Below, piece after piece: positions 20,949 through 33,000 of a DNA stretch of 64,000 nucleotides. The position numbers and the translations under genes are program-made. Source of the DNA: Axinella damicornis (lineage: Eukaryota > Porifera > Demospongiae > Axinellida > Axinellidae); the NCBI GenBank assembly GCA_963931865.1, contig OZ007512.1, forward strand, positions 3,391,950 to 3,455,949. The letters run 5' to 3'. The notes beneath the pieces were generated by a model. That model did not search any database. It saw only the letters and a program-made list of their open reading frames with translations, and was not told where the DNA came from. The number at the start of each line of letters is the position of its first letter. Within the stretch, counting starts at the first letter, position 1.

Positions 20949-23900
20949 GGTAAGGAGCATAGTAGCTACTGAGTAACATGAAGCATAAGCGTGATTCTTG
21001 CCAATAGAATTTGCAGTTGAACTGGAAGAACGGACATCACACGCTGACCCGTATTGAGTGCCACAGTGAGAAAGACGAGGGAGTCTTGTGCCTCCAGTAC
21101 GACAATGGAATGATTGTCAGTGGACACCTGGACAGCACCATCAAGGTATGTGTGTGCACTGCACGAGATTGTGACATTGTGTGTGTTAGTGTGTGGATGT
21201 GTATACAGAGTTAGTTGCATGTGCATTGAGTTTGTGCCAGTAGAGTATAGTGTTTAGGTGTGTTTATAAGATCATAATGGAAGGGTCAGCTGATTTTGGC
21301 CTAGCGTAAACCACCAATTATCGGCATGACCTTATTATCGGCACCCGACATACCAATTATCGGCGCTTAGTAAACGGAGAGTAAGCGGCGAAAATACGGA
21401 TTCCATTCGCATTACGTCATCGTCGCGCAAGCTGTTTACAAGGCTGAAGCTTTGCAGAAGGTTTGTCTTTGTTTTAAAGGTTATAACTGGATGTCATTTA
21501 CTGTCCTTTTAGCCATTTTATGTTGTAGGGCTGTTCATGTCTAATCAAAACAAGCGTAGGGGGAGACTGCGACCTTGGGTCCTCTCCTGCCACTGCTCAG
21601 AGTTTTGAGGACGACTAGCATGACTGTGCTGGATCAGAATGGGTGGAGTGCGTGTGCAAGAGATGGCTCCACGAATGTGCCACGTACTGGATGTGGAAGA
21701 AAGAGAATTGTTTTGATTTTACTGTGTAGTGTGATGAACGAATTTTATTCAAAAATTCATATATTGAAGGGGTTGCATGCTTTGGTGTTTTTTTTTTCAC
21801 TGGGTGATAGATAGAATGGTCATGAACCTGGGGGATTTATGGTGGATTTTTGTGGCCTTCAGGGGATGGAGGTGAGTCGATGCCATCAGCATGTGCCGAT
21901 AATTGACCCAGGATTATCTATGGGAGTACTAGGCAGTGACGATAATACGTACAGGGTGCCGATAATTGATTTGCGTGAGGTTGCATTCGCTAGTGCACCA
22001 CTAAAAGCCGGAAATACGTAACAGCTTAAAGGTGGTAGGGCTTATAGAGGGCGTGACGGTCTATACGTCGATGCAAGTTTGGTGTCCTGGAACCGTTCCT
22101 AGACGATGCTGCAAATCATGCAAATTCAGGTGACGATAATTGGTAGGTTACGCTACATGAAAATTGGTTTCTGTTTCAGTAATTTGTGATTAGTTAACCC
22201 TATCAGCCAGTCTACATTGAGGTCTGTCTTTCAGTTTCAAAGGCTTTTCATGCTCCAATCTGCACATGGTGCTGCACTCAGCCATCCAATGCTAAGCATG
22301 CTCTAGCTGAAAACCTGGCTTTGAGCACTAGAATTGGAGGCCACACAAGGTAAGAGGCCTTTTTTACGCTAAAATCGAAATTGCCAACCCGACTCTTGGC
22401 TTTCCACAGTCAAGCCCAGACATGGACAATGCCATTTTCACCCACCAGGCGAACCGATACATCCTCCTCCCCCTGTCCTACCCTCTCTGCCTGCATCTCT
22501 CTTTGACAATGCTTAAAGTGACATCACCTGCAGGGGTTGCTTGGTGGCCAAGTGGTTAAAGTGCTGGACTGTGGACCTAGAGGTCCCGGGTTCTGGCTCC
22601 ACTGAGTGAATTTTCTTTGTTCAGGGTGAACTCAGCTCTACCCCTATAACTGATGAGAATGGTTACGTGCCTTTGTGTCCTTCAGAGGGGACATTAACCT
22701 GTCGGTCCTGGGGGACTCTGTTTAAATTAGCTCTGCTTTCTCCAGGCCCTCATTACCCACCATTGTGGTAAACCCCTCGTGGTCAAAACAAAACAAACCT
22801 GCTTCAAGTCTGATGTTAGGTTTCACAGGCATTGGTTGTTAAAGGGTTAATAATGTTCTGCTACCTAGGTAGCATCATGTACTCTATACAACCTCCTGTG
22901 TTGTTACCTATAGGCAGCAGAACAATTATTGTTCATATCCCTCTCTTGTGTATATGGCATACAATGTGAGGTGAAATCAGTGGTATGTTATTGTGACAAC
23001 TTACCTTGACCTCCCCCTTCACTCACCACAGATCTGGGACCGCAAGTCTCTGAGCTGCACCGCAGTGCTGCGGGGTCACACTGACTGGGTGAGGTGCCTG
23101 CAGTATGATGACAGAGTCATCATCACTGGATCATCTGATTCCACCATCAGGTACGTAGAGTGATGGGTGAAGGTGTGATGGTGAGGGTGTGATGGTGAGG
23201 GTGAGGGGTGGGTGACAGTACAGGAGGTAGGTGTGTAACTGTTGAAGATGTGGGGTTGTGACAGTGAGGGGTGTGGTTGTGATGTTTGAAGGATAGGGGT
23301 GAGACTCTAATCAAGGTAGGGCCTGTTATTTACTGCTTGTGCGAGGTCTTGAGGGAATGGGAGTGTGACAGTTGAGGGAATGGGATCGAGTGTGACAATT
23401 GCATGGGAGTAATAATCTCGGCCAATGATTTTAACTCAAGAGAGAGAGAGAGAACAATCAAGGTACAGGCACTTATATACAGAGGGGAACACCGTTACAC
23501 AACGACCAAGGAATGCATTGACTTACTGCACAACCAAGGTATGACAGGTGTATAATACAACAATGGATAATGACAAGACCAATTACTAGTCCAATTACTA
23601 CGGTGACAAATGAGGGAATGGGGGTGTGGTCGACTGTTGAGGGAATGGGAGTGTGGTCGACAGTTGAAGGGGGTATGATGGTTGCGGGTGGGAGGAGGTG
23701 ACAATTGGAGGGTGAACATTGTTTAGCTTAACATGATCCAAGCATGCAGTTCTCCTGGTACAAGTGAAGTCAAGAAGGCTACCTCTGGCTGTAGTTATGG
23801 TGGAAAATTTCATATGCACTTCCCTTCCTGCAGGGTGTGGAATGTGAATGACGGTGCACTGGTGAACAGACTAGACCACCACAGTGGCACAGTATACTGC

Positions 23901-26900
23901 TTGAAGTTCAACTCTGACACCATGGTCACTGGCTCCGGGGTACTGTGCATAGTGTACCTGTATACATGACATTGTACTCCTCAAATACGTATACAGTCAT
24001 GTCAAAGACAGGATATGAATGGTTTTCTAGCTTCCACCTATTTCAAGCATGAGGTGCTTATAACCCCATGCGAGGATCGATACATTTTGAAAACAGCCTC
24101 ACTCCAAGCCCCATATGAAATATGGGTCATTCCATGTCAAATCAACACAAAAAAATCCTCACCTCTTCTGATTTTGACGAAACTTGGTGAGCCTGTTAGT
24201 TCTATTAGGAAACCACTGCACACCAAATTTCAACTTCTGAAGTGCTATACCTTTTCAACTGCAACAGATTTAATTTTGGCCTCAGGTGCCCATTTTTAGA
24301 CTGCGTGCCATGACTGAAATACCCATATCTTCTGATGTGATCAACGTAGAGAGTTGCAACAAGGATTTTCTCGAAGCTCTTGAAAGGCTCTTTCATTTGG
24401 CATATAATAATTTGATGTTTGATCTAATTAAAGTTCAAAGGTTACGTAATCTGACCTTTGACCTTGGTTCTGGAAAAACAGAAGTTTTGATTTTTTTCAA
24501 ACTTTTTTTACAAAGACCTTGAACCTACATGTGTTTATTCACCAAGTTTTAATTTGGGACTACAATGGGAACAGCAGCTATAGACCAAAATGTAGTAGCA
24601 TGTACGAAATATGTGCACGAAATAATATTATGTGCACATAGCATACACAGATAATGGGTCTAAAACCCATCATGATTACTAACCTGCCTAGTTATATTAA
24701 TTTCTGAACCATAGCTCTTCAGTTGCAGCTCAGCTTGCAGTCTGTGTCAGTGTGTATGTGCGACCTTTCGTAGAATTGCTTTATTTACAAGTAACTGGCT
24801 TCACTTGCTTCAGCTACTGCCCCCATATTCACCTACATGGGCAGTCCTGTTGTGCAGAGGTCTGACAGTCTCTATGACGCCTCCGTTCGTATTAGCGTAG
24901 TGCAGCACATGACAGTACCCTCTTTACGGACATGCTTGTTTCACTCACTACATCTGCGTGAGTCCAGTGTAGCTCCTTACTCTGACTAGTTCGTCACTAG
25001 CCACCTGAACGTGCACAATCATGCAGCTACACTCATGCTTGAAACCTTAAGGTGTCGGGATAAGTTACTAATGTAGGACTCATTCAGGTTCTCACCAACA
25101 AGCAAGGTTCACGCACTTAGTCTATGAGATATACCATTGGATGCTGTGGAGATCAGCTGCACAAGTACTATAGGGCACATGCACTATGCGAGGTCATCAC
25201 ACAATCCAGTTGCAAGCATTTTTTTTTGATGAAAAACCTTGCAGATGGTAATTGCAGTATTTAGCTAAGTCTTTTTCTCTCAACCAAGTGATGATCATGG
25301 CCTATAATCTTGAATACATTACTTGTATGTAGTACGTATAAGTATCAAATCCCCATTTGCACAAAAGTTCTTGCACAGGGTTGAAAAGAATATTAAAGAC
25401 CCATGCACCGAGTAAGGCTGCCGCTAGTCTGTATTCCTCAGTTAGGTGGTGAGTAATCAGACCACTTCCAGCTGTATACCATCTTTCCATCTACCTCTAG
25501 TACAACTTAAGCTAATTGTTTTTGGGCTTTCAGAAGCCGGTTGAAAATATAACTTCAGTCTGCTGTCACAACAGGAAATAATGCAGTGGAGATTTTTGCA
25601 ATCACTGCTGCAGCAGACAAATCCAAGTACTGTATAATCATGCTTGATGCCAGCCAAACCCTCCTCCGTGTGCATGTGTCGCCTTATTAACCACGCATAT
25701 TCAAAGTGAAAACCAAGGTCAAGGGTCAGATTTCGACATATCATTAAGGTAAACATGTCAGATTAGCTACAAGAGTGCATTACAGCTACTTTAAAGAAAT
25801 GTCTCTGTACAGATCGCATTAGGTAGCTATTTGAGTCATGCATGGCATGTGGTGTACAAACAGGCAATTACGGTCAAGAGTGCAGTTGTAGACTGAGGAA
25901 GTAGAAATTTAGTGTGGAGTGGTCTCTCAATTAACCAAGGTTTTGTAATCTGACCTTTGACCTTGGTTCTGGAAAAACAAGTTTTGATTTTATTCCAACT
26001 TTATTTACAAAGACCTTGAACCTACGTGTGTTTATTCACCAAGTTTTAATTTGGGACAACAATGGGAACAGCAGCTATAGACCAAAATGTAGTAGCATGA
26101 ATACAAAAAACGTACACATGCTACTACATTTTGGTCTATAGCTGCTGTTCCCATTGTAGTCCCAAATTAAAACTTGGTGAATAAACACACGTAGGTTCAA
26201 GGTCTTTGTAAAAAAAGTTTGAAAAAAATCAAAACTTCTGTTTTTCCAGAACCAAGGTCAAAGGTCAGATTACGTAACCTTTGAACTTTAATTAGATCAA
26301 ACGTCATTCTATTATATGCCAAATGAAAGAGCCTTTCAAGAGCTTCGAGAGAATCCTTGTTGCAACTCTCTACGTTGATCACATCAGAAGATATGGGTAT
26401 TTCAGTCATGGCACGCGGTCCAAAATGGGCACCTGAGGCCAAAATTAAATTTGTTGCAGTTGAAAAGCTATAGCACTTCAGAAGCTGAAATTTGGTGTGC
26501 AGTGGTTTCTTAATAGAACTAACATGCTCACCAAGTTTTGTCAAAATCGGAAGAGGTGAGGATTTTTTTGTGTTGACTTGACATGGAATGACCCATATCG
26601 AAAATGGGCCTGCATGGTAGCACTTCCATGCTAAATGTGCCAGCGCTGTACACGTCATGTGTGTCATCTAGGACACCTCATTTCATATCAGCTGTCGCAA
26701 GGACTAGTATGGAGCCAGAGAGAGCATTCTTTCTGATTGGATCGGTTGATCATGACTCCAGCTAGTGCTGACAGATGATCAGGAGGTTTGTTGTGAATGA
26801 ATAGCATTCTTCGATTTTGCTCGTCTAGCGATCTCCCGAAAATACGGCAGCACTTCTTCATGTGCGAAAAAGAGAGGATGCCACAGTCTTGAGTAGCTCT

Positions 26901-28342
26901 ATGATGGTCTGTTTTATGCTGATATGGACTACTGGACGGGTTTGGTCTCACGTGAAGGGATCATGTTCCGCGTGTTCCACTCTGCAATCTGATTAGTGCC
27001 TCCAAAATGTGTGTGGCATATTATACAGAAGTGCTACCAGCCCCCTTTTCAGTTTTTCATATGAGGCCTGGGAACCAGGCTACCTTGGAGGAGTGGTCCC
27101 TGTGGATCTAACAGCTTAGACTTCAGATATAGTGTCCATCCATACTCGTGAAGAACTGTAAAAGTACCATCTTACCACTGCACATGTGGATATCAGAATG
27201 CATGAGCACTAACGTGTTTCAAAATTTAATTTTGTGTATGATGTGAAATTCATGACAATTTAGGCTGTGAAATTTAAGAGTTAGCTATGTGCTGACGCTG
27301 GTTTGCTCAGGGTGCAATATCCACTACAGTGATGAAGTTGTGTGCACTTGGATCCATTCCATATAATTACGCTTTTGAGCATTATACGTATACAACTGTA
27401 GATAATGAAGCCTATGCTGTGTACGTGTGTGCTCTGTCCAGCACACACTGTAGTCCAATCAGTGACCAGGGCACATGGTCTTGTCTGTGTAATGTAGTGC
27501 TAAGTATTTCCCGATATACTTTATCGTACCTAGCTGGACCTCTCTCATCTTGTGTACCTTCAATCTTCCATTACGCACACTTGTACAGGATCACACAATT
27601 GTAGTATGGGACGTGATTTCTCCCACGGACATTATTCTGAGGAAGGTGTTGAGGGGACACACGAATACTGTCTATGCAGTTGACTTTGGTGAAAAGTACA
27701 TCGTCTCAGGATCTATGGACAGAACTATCAAGGTACATATGGGGGAAAGTATCGACACGTACTTCATGAAATTGGCTTCAGAATTGTTCTGAAGAGGGAG
27801 GGAGGAGGGGACAGAGGTGGGGAGAGGGAGGAGAGGGACGAGAGGGAGAGGAGCTTGTGTTAAGCTAATTTCTTACCCGTATGTTGCATTCCGTTTTCAT
27901 GTGTGTTGAGGGTGTCGCGGAGATAATTATGCTAGATAAACATGCAGTCACCACAGGTATTTTCAGAATGCAAATTCCTTGATTCATGTTCATTCCTCTT
28001 CCCTCTTCCCTGTAGGTCTGGCGAACCTCTACCTGTGACTTGGTCCACACTCTGCGTGGTCACAGGGATTGGGTCAGGTGTCTACAGTACAGGGGCAACC
28101 ACGTCGTCAGTGGGTCTGACGATCATACTATCAGGTCTGCTCTTGGTTAACCACCTGTTTGAGTTTAAAAGGGTAGCAGGTTTAGTGTACTGTATCTTCC
28201 TGTTTTGAACGGTTTCAAGTAGAACAACAATTTTAAAGCCTTACATGTCTGCTGAGCCCAAATGTATTACGCTTCTCCTTTCCAGAATATGGGACATTGA
28301 GCGTGGAGCTTGTTTGAAGATACTGGAGGGGCACACTGTCAG
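17973..28342 (+). CDS. Beta-TrCP-like F-box/WD40 protein with unusual N-terminus, lacking its 3' end
   Basis: This is a predicted SCF ubiquitin-ligase substrate receptor. Exons: 17973-18836, 19185-19260, 20160-20349, 20492-20585, 21008-21145, 23032-23150, 23834-23939, 27589-27732, 28016-28134, 28286-28342; phases agree throughout. Exon 1 (288 codons) starts with a hydrophobic stretch ([20 protein letters not shown]), then a domain seen in uncharacterised early-animal proteins ([19 protein letters not shown] ... [20 protein letters not shown]). Exon 3 is the F-box ([20 protein letters not shown] ... [16 protein letters not shown]), followed by [16 protein letters not shown]. Exons 5-10 give five WD40 blades ([71 protein letters not shown]) and the start of a sixth ending LEGHTV. 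The usual beta-TrCP dimerisation domain is not seen. The exon 3 acceptor lies in a CA repeat and is weak, so the join to exons 1-2 is uncertain. No blade 6-7 exons follow; a 200-N gap starts 130 bp downstream. The exons at 2660-4121 would complete it in frame (729 residues). Confidence 0.88.
19313..19864. mobile_element. Long member of the hairpin MITE family
   Basis: The left end TAGCCTCATTCCCAGGCCTC and CCACGCCCAGCTTTTGCTGC are mirrored at the right by AAAAGCTGGGTGTGGAGGCC and AACAAGACTA. Inner arms continue with CTTGCAGTAC...GGTAGATTT. At 552 bp it is the longest copy here; it lies in intron 2 of the beta-TrCP-like gene. Its interior may represent the ancestral element. Confidence 0.7.
20049..20157. 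repeat. CA microsatellite next to the F-box exon
   Basis: An almost pure (CA)n run of about 105 bp ends in the ACACCAG that serves as acceptor of exon 3 of the beta-TrCP-like gene. It leaves little polypyrimidine tract. Confidence 0.95.
20889..20946. repeat. Long G homopolymer
   Basis: An uninterrupted run of more than 50 G lies in intron 4 of the beta-TrCP-like gene; it has G-quadruplex potential, and its length is unreliable in assemblies. Confidence 0.9.
21304..22153. mobile_element. TA-flanked DNA transposon with iterated ATTATCGG motifs
   Basis: Terminal inverted repeats are GCGTAAACCACCAATTATCG on the left and, read inward, GCGTAACCTACCAATTATCG on the right, flanked by TA at 21302 and 22154. 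Three further ATTATCGGC-type copies lie near the left end and ATAATTGA/GATAATAC copies near the right. The interior has no intact transposase, so this is non-autonomous or decayed. It is inserted in intron 5 of the beta-TrCP-like gene. Confidence 0.8.
22236..22520. repeat. Dispersed repeat sharing a core with 30590-30900
   Basis: Both regions contain, in order, CTCTAGC, GAAAA, CTTGA[A/G]CACT, GGTGAGA/GGTAAGA, AAGC[T/C]GAGCCCAGAC-like and CCACCTCCCCCTG-like blocks, then GTGACGTCA/GTGACATCA. They are two diverged copies of one transposon type. Confidence 0.5.
22535..22800 (+). mobile_element. tRNA-derived SINE in intron 5
   Basis: An A box (TTGGTGGCCAAGTGGTTAAA) at 22541 and a B box (GGGTTCTGGCTCC) at 22588 form a tRNA-like head. 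The body contains ATTTTCTTTGTTCAGGGTGA and CTCAGCTCTA, resembling the body of the SINE at 15.5 kb. It ends in a CAAAACAAAACAAACC tail. Confidence 0.75.
24122..26598. mobile_element. Element with 485-bp inverted repeats in intron 7
   Basis: Arms 24122-24606 and 26112-26598 are inverted copies, more than 90% alike by eye, both starting inward from ATGGGTCATTCCATGTCAA. A third, partial copy (25940-26100) abuts the right arm in opposite orientation, forming a local palindrome around 26105. The 1.3 kb between the arms has no recognised gene. The arms keep a similar open frame, which may be decayed coding sequence or may simply reflect their identity. Confidence 0.7.
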
Positions 28343-28471
28343 GTAAATTACAGTCCACTTGTGTGGATGGGCTCTAATTTTGTACTAAATTTGCCATTAC
28401 GCTTAGCTATAATGTATACCTGCAAGCTTGTTGGCTGAAATGACATGTACCATGATCATAGTTGCCAACCA

Positions 28472-28671
28472 NNNNNNNNNNNNNNNNNNNNNNNNNNNNN
28501 NNNNNNNNNNNNNNNNNNNNNNNNNNNNNNNNNNNNNNNNNNNNNNNNNNNNNNNNNNNNNNNNNNNNNNNNNNNNNNNNNNNNNNNNNNNNNNNNNNNN
28601 NNNNNNNNNNNNNNNNNNNNNNNNNNNNNNNNNNNNNNNNNNNNNNNNNNNNNNNNNNNNNNNNNNNNNNN
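28472..28671. other. Assembly gap, 200 N
   Basis: There are exactly 200 unknown bases, a typical placeholder size. It sits immediately after the last beta-TrCP-like exon and before the next gene, so the missing exons could be in it or the scaffold join could be wrong. Confidence 1.
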
Positions 28672-28801
28672 CAAACATACGTAACTTACTGATGCAAATG
28701 AAGCTTGCATGTACAGGTGTGTTACTAAGACAAAATTAATGGTTCCAAGAAGAATCAGTAACTACCACACCATCAAGTTACTCTATATCTACCGTGCTCA
28801 T

Positions 28802-30023
28802 TCATACTTGAATATGTTCGTTCCTCCATGCAGTAATCATATTCTGCTGGAGGCATTGTTCATCATCATCCAAGTAACGTTCCACTTGAAGTTTAGCCTG
28901 AGGATCAAACACCTGTTCAATCATAACCTTTGTGAACCCCGAGGGTAAGGTATGTCCATGGAGGATATCACCTGACAAGGTAATACCCTTAGCAACAACT
29001 TTTTTGTTTATCAGCAGTGACACTTTACTTTTGGGACGTACAGGCTTTCTTTCTTTCTTCTTCTGCACAATCTTCTGTGTGTTGGGTGTTTGCTCCTGTA
29101 TAGTTTCATTATTGGTCACAGCTACCAACGATGCAGTAATGTCCTCAACAGTTTCTCTACACACAGACAACATTGTTGATCCTCGCTCAGAGAATGGTGG
29201 GGATGACGTACGCATAGACTTGGGTGCCGACTTTAATGGCTTGCAATAACTATGCTCCCGGTGGGTCCCATCTGCAGAAACTGGAAAAATAAATCACTGA
29301 GTTGCACATACACACCTTCCATCTTACATGTACACACACATATACTTCTCATACAGACAATGCATACACTTTCACACAAACACAAGCACACCGACTGAAT
29401 GCAGTCACATACACATGAATGTACAGTGAACAGTAGCACAATATGCATACTGTACACATGACACAGGCACACATACATAACCTTAGAGTATAGTTATAGC
29501 ACGACTACAGTATACCTTGTCAAATGCTACTACACGGCCACAGTTACTGTTGCTATACTCTAAATAACTTAGATGCCCTGCCTCATCAAATGGAGTCTAC
29601 GAACTTAGAAACCATTGGGCCAGTAGTAGCACCTACGCTGAGTTTGGGATGCTAAAGCCCAGGCCTGGATTTCTAAATCACATACATTTAGCTAGATGGG
29701 AGTCGGCATCTAACTATATAATCTACATGACTGTAGATACACAATGCCATACACATGCACACAGTACACACACATTAATTACAAAACACTTCCACATCCA
29801 CACCCACACACACATGTACACAACACAGACACCCATGTGCACATGCACACACCCACACCCACACCCATGCATGCACCACCCACACACACCCACACACCCC
29901 CCACCCCCCAATAGCAGGCAACGAATGTCTGGCTACATCTGCATTGAAATTTTGAAAACAGCTGTATCTCCACCTTCACATGATAGGAGTCATACATGAA
30001 GTAGTTAGCTATAGGCAGTCACA

Positions 30024-30062
<39 letters not shown>

Positions 30063-33000
30063 GACACACACACAGACGACACACACACATACATGCGCAC
30101 ACACAAGCACACACACACAGACACACAACACACAGACACACAACACACAGACACACACACACAGACACACACACACAGTTAGTGCTACTCACGTGACCCT
30201 CAACGAATCAGACGCCTCAGAATCGATCACATGACGGAGCATTAAATCGCTCATTGCACACTTCAGTGTGCATTATCTAGATAATGCACACTTTTCAAAG
30301 ATCAAAGGCTGTTTCGGGTCAGTGAGTTGCACTAAGTAGTTTATATACCAGTTTGCAGTGCATTACGGGTTTTAGTGCACGAGGGCAATCTAGTTAACTC
30401 TTTACCAGCTACATTATTATGGAGGTCAGTTTTTTAGCTTGTAATCTACTTAAACATACCCTGGATAAGGTTCCCATCGGTTTTCACACTCAAAACTTCA
30501 CACAGAACTGCACACAGCCATGCTTTCCTCATTCGTGATTCTAACCACACCCACTCGTTAACATGTACGCGATCAAGATGCTCGGGCGATGGTAACTCGC
30601 TCTAGCAGAAAAATCAGCCTTGAACACTGGAATTCGAGACTCTGCAAGGTGAGACCACTGTTTTCTAGGCCCATTTATGCTTAAAACCCGAGAAATGGCC
30701 TACCCGGCTCCAACCAAGGGCTGTTCAAAGCTGAGCCCAGACTCAGCCATGCTGTTTGCACCCTTTGGGTGCACCCACCCACCTCCCCCTGCCCCGCCCT
30801 TTCTGCTGGCGCAGAGCCTATCTCCCAAGGACATTGCTGGATGTGACGTCATGAAGCTGAAAGTCTCATGACACCTTAAGGCGTCATTAGCTGGGAAAGG
30901 GTTAACGGTCTCGGGCGGATAATGCACTCGCCCTCGACCATTAACTAGACTGCCCTCTGCACTAAAACCCGTAATGTACTGCAAACTGGTATATAAATAT
31001 TACTTACTGTCAAAGGAAATAGCATCTGATGCATCCAGAATCCTCTTCAGGGATTGAATACCGAGAGAAGAAGGGGGGCCAAACTTCAGATTTGCTGGAA
31101 AATTCTTAACTTGGGAGGGTAGTATGGTTGCGTATGGCACCTTTGCCTTCGGATTCCCTAGGGCCAAGGCTGTGAGGAAATACAGCTGCAGTCAAGGATT
31201 GGTAATATGCCAGTGCTATACAGAAGGACTTGCCATATTTCAAGTTCAAGAGTTCTTGTACTGCCTTCCGGCAGCGTTCCCACTCCACTCGACCAGAGCT
31301 GCCTGCAAGGTGTCGCACAGGGTTGGCCCCTGAATGTACACATAGAAAGTGTTATGTACATCACAACTATTGTGCATGTTTGTGGGTGACATCCACCACA
31401 ATGTCATGCGACATACTGCACTCTACAAACCCAGGTGCTGTGGTTAGCTACAGAGAGACAACTCTTGGTGTGGTACCTTTGTGGGAGTGGAGGAAGTCCA
31501 TCGGTATATTGGCATGTGACTGTAGATACCGAACTCCACCCTGTGTTCCTCCAACATAATGGTTTGGCCCATAGCAAAGAACATAAAACATCTCCACTCC
31601 GCAATTTTCAGCCCACTTGCACTAAATATAAAATCACAAATGTATGTAACTACATGCACACACAGTTACGTATATGTTGACTAAGGAACAAAGTACATGC
31701 AAAAACGATAGGTAGTAAACTGCATTACAGTAATTGAGACCAATTTCCATAATGCAGTAAATGTTTCCCACATCAAAGGACATGTACAATAGTCCATTGG
31801 TTAGTACATGCAGGCTCTAGTATGATTCTCAAGGCCTAAGGGGAAGAAGAGTGACTAAAAACGTATCTTTCCTCCAACTATTGGTCTCTGTCTGGGCACA
31901 AAACTGTCAATAAACTTACATTCGCATTCATATTGCCCAATACTTTGGATACTGTCTTCCAGTCTCCACCGTGGCCCATGCCAGGAGTGCTCTCTTCTTT
32001 GGCCAAAGTGTAGTACTTCCCTTTCTCATCTGTACTTAGCCCCCGCCACAACTCCCCAATCCTCCTATTTTTCTCTGCCAGGCAATCGAGCTCCTTTCCT
32101 TCTGCATGTGCAGAGAAAAGCATATCCAGCAACTAGTATCATCACTTGGACCAAGGTTGGTTTGCGTGGTGCGATACTATCCATGCCACTGCATTTCCTA
32201 TCCACCCCACATACTATACTATCCATGCCCGGCCAGATACCAATGTACTTTTGACAATTGCAATGCCCAAATGGTATGCATTGTCCTACTTTAATATACA
32301 TACCTTCAGATTTTAGAAATTCTGCTGAAAAGCAGTTGTACGCACTCAATTTCCTCATCTTTTGCACTGGTTGATTCTCCTTGTCCCCCGGTGCATTGGG
32401 TCGCTTCCTATTTCCAATAAAGTTCTAACACAGAGGAAACAGTAACCTCATGACTGTATACATGGTTGGTAATGCAATCTTTGTATCAAGGAGAGACTGC
32501 AAAAGGAATCAATATGTCACCATCTAGCATCACGCTCTCCTTCCAACTTGAGTGAAACCGAACAAAAAAGAGGTCCTGGTACATTTTAATGCCACAGTAT
32601 GACCTTAACTGTATACGTACAGGCATCCTGCAAATCAACATCATTCTGACATGGTAACTATACCAGGAATAATTTTCAAGGGGGGGGGGGGGGGGGGGGG
32701 GGCAGCAAAGATCCCCCCCCCCCCCCCAAATGAAACCCTGCCAAAGGCCTTCCTGTGTGTAGTGCTGTGCATTTGTCATCAGTGAGGGGTTTTTTTCGGG
32801 TATTGCGGTAGAAGGGCAGGTATTTCAGAACACCCTAATGACTGCAGCGGAAAGGCACAGAAAATGGCTGTAACTAGTTGCTGGTAAGGCTTGCTTGGTA
32901 CCATTTCAGTCGACAGTTCGTGGGAAGCAGCTAGTCTAGTGCCACCTTATAGTTTGGGACACTGTGATCACTACATATACATGCATTGCTCGTGTCAAAA

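Noticed and set aside
20558..20979. Proline/serine-rich minus-strand open frames
   Set aside because: Caused by GGGA-like and poly-G sequence in an intron of the beta-TrCP-like gene.
24015..24522. Open frames in the 485-bp repeat arms as a host gene
   Set aside because: The same frame occurs in both inverted arms with stops; it is transposon sequence, not an exon of the surrounding gene.
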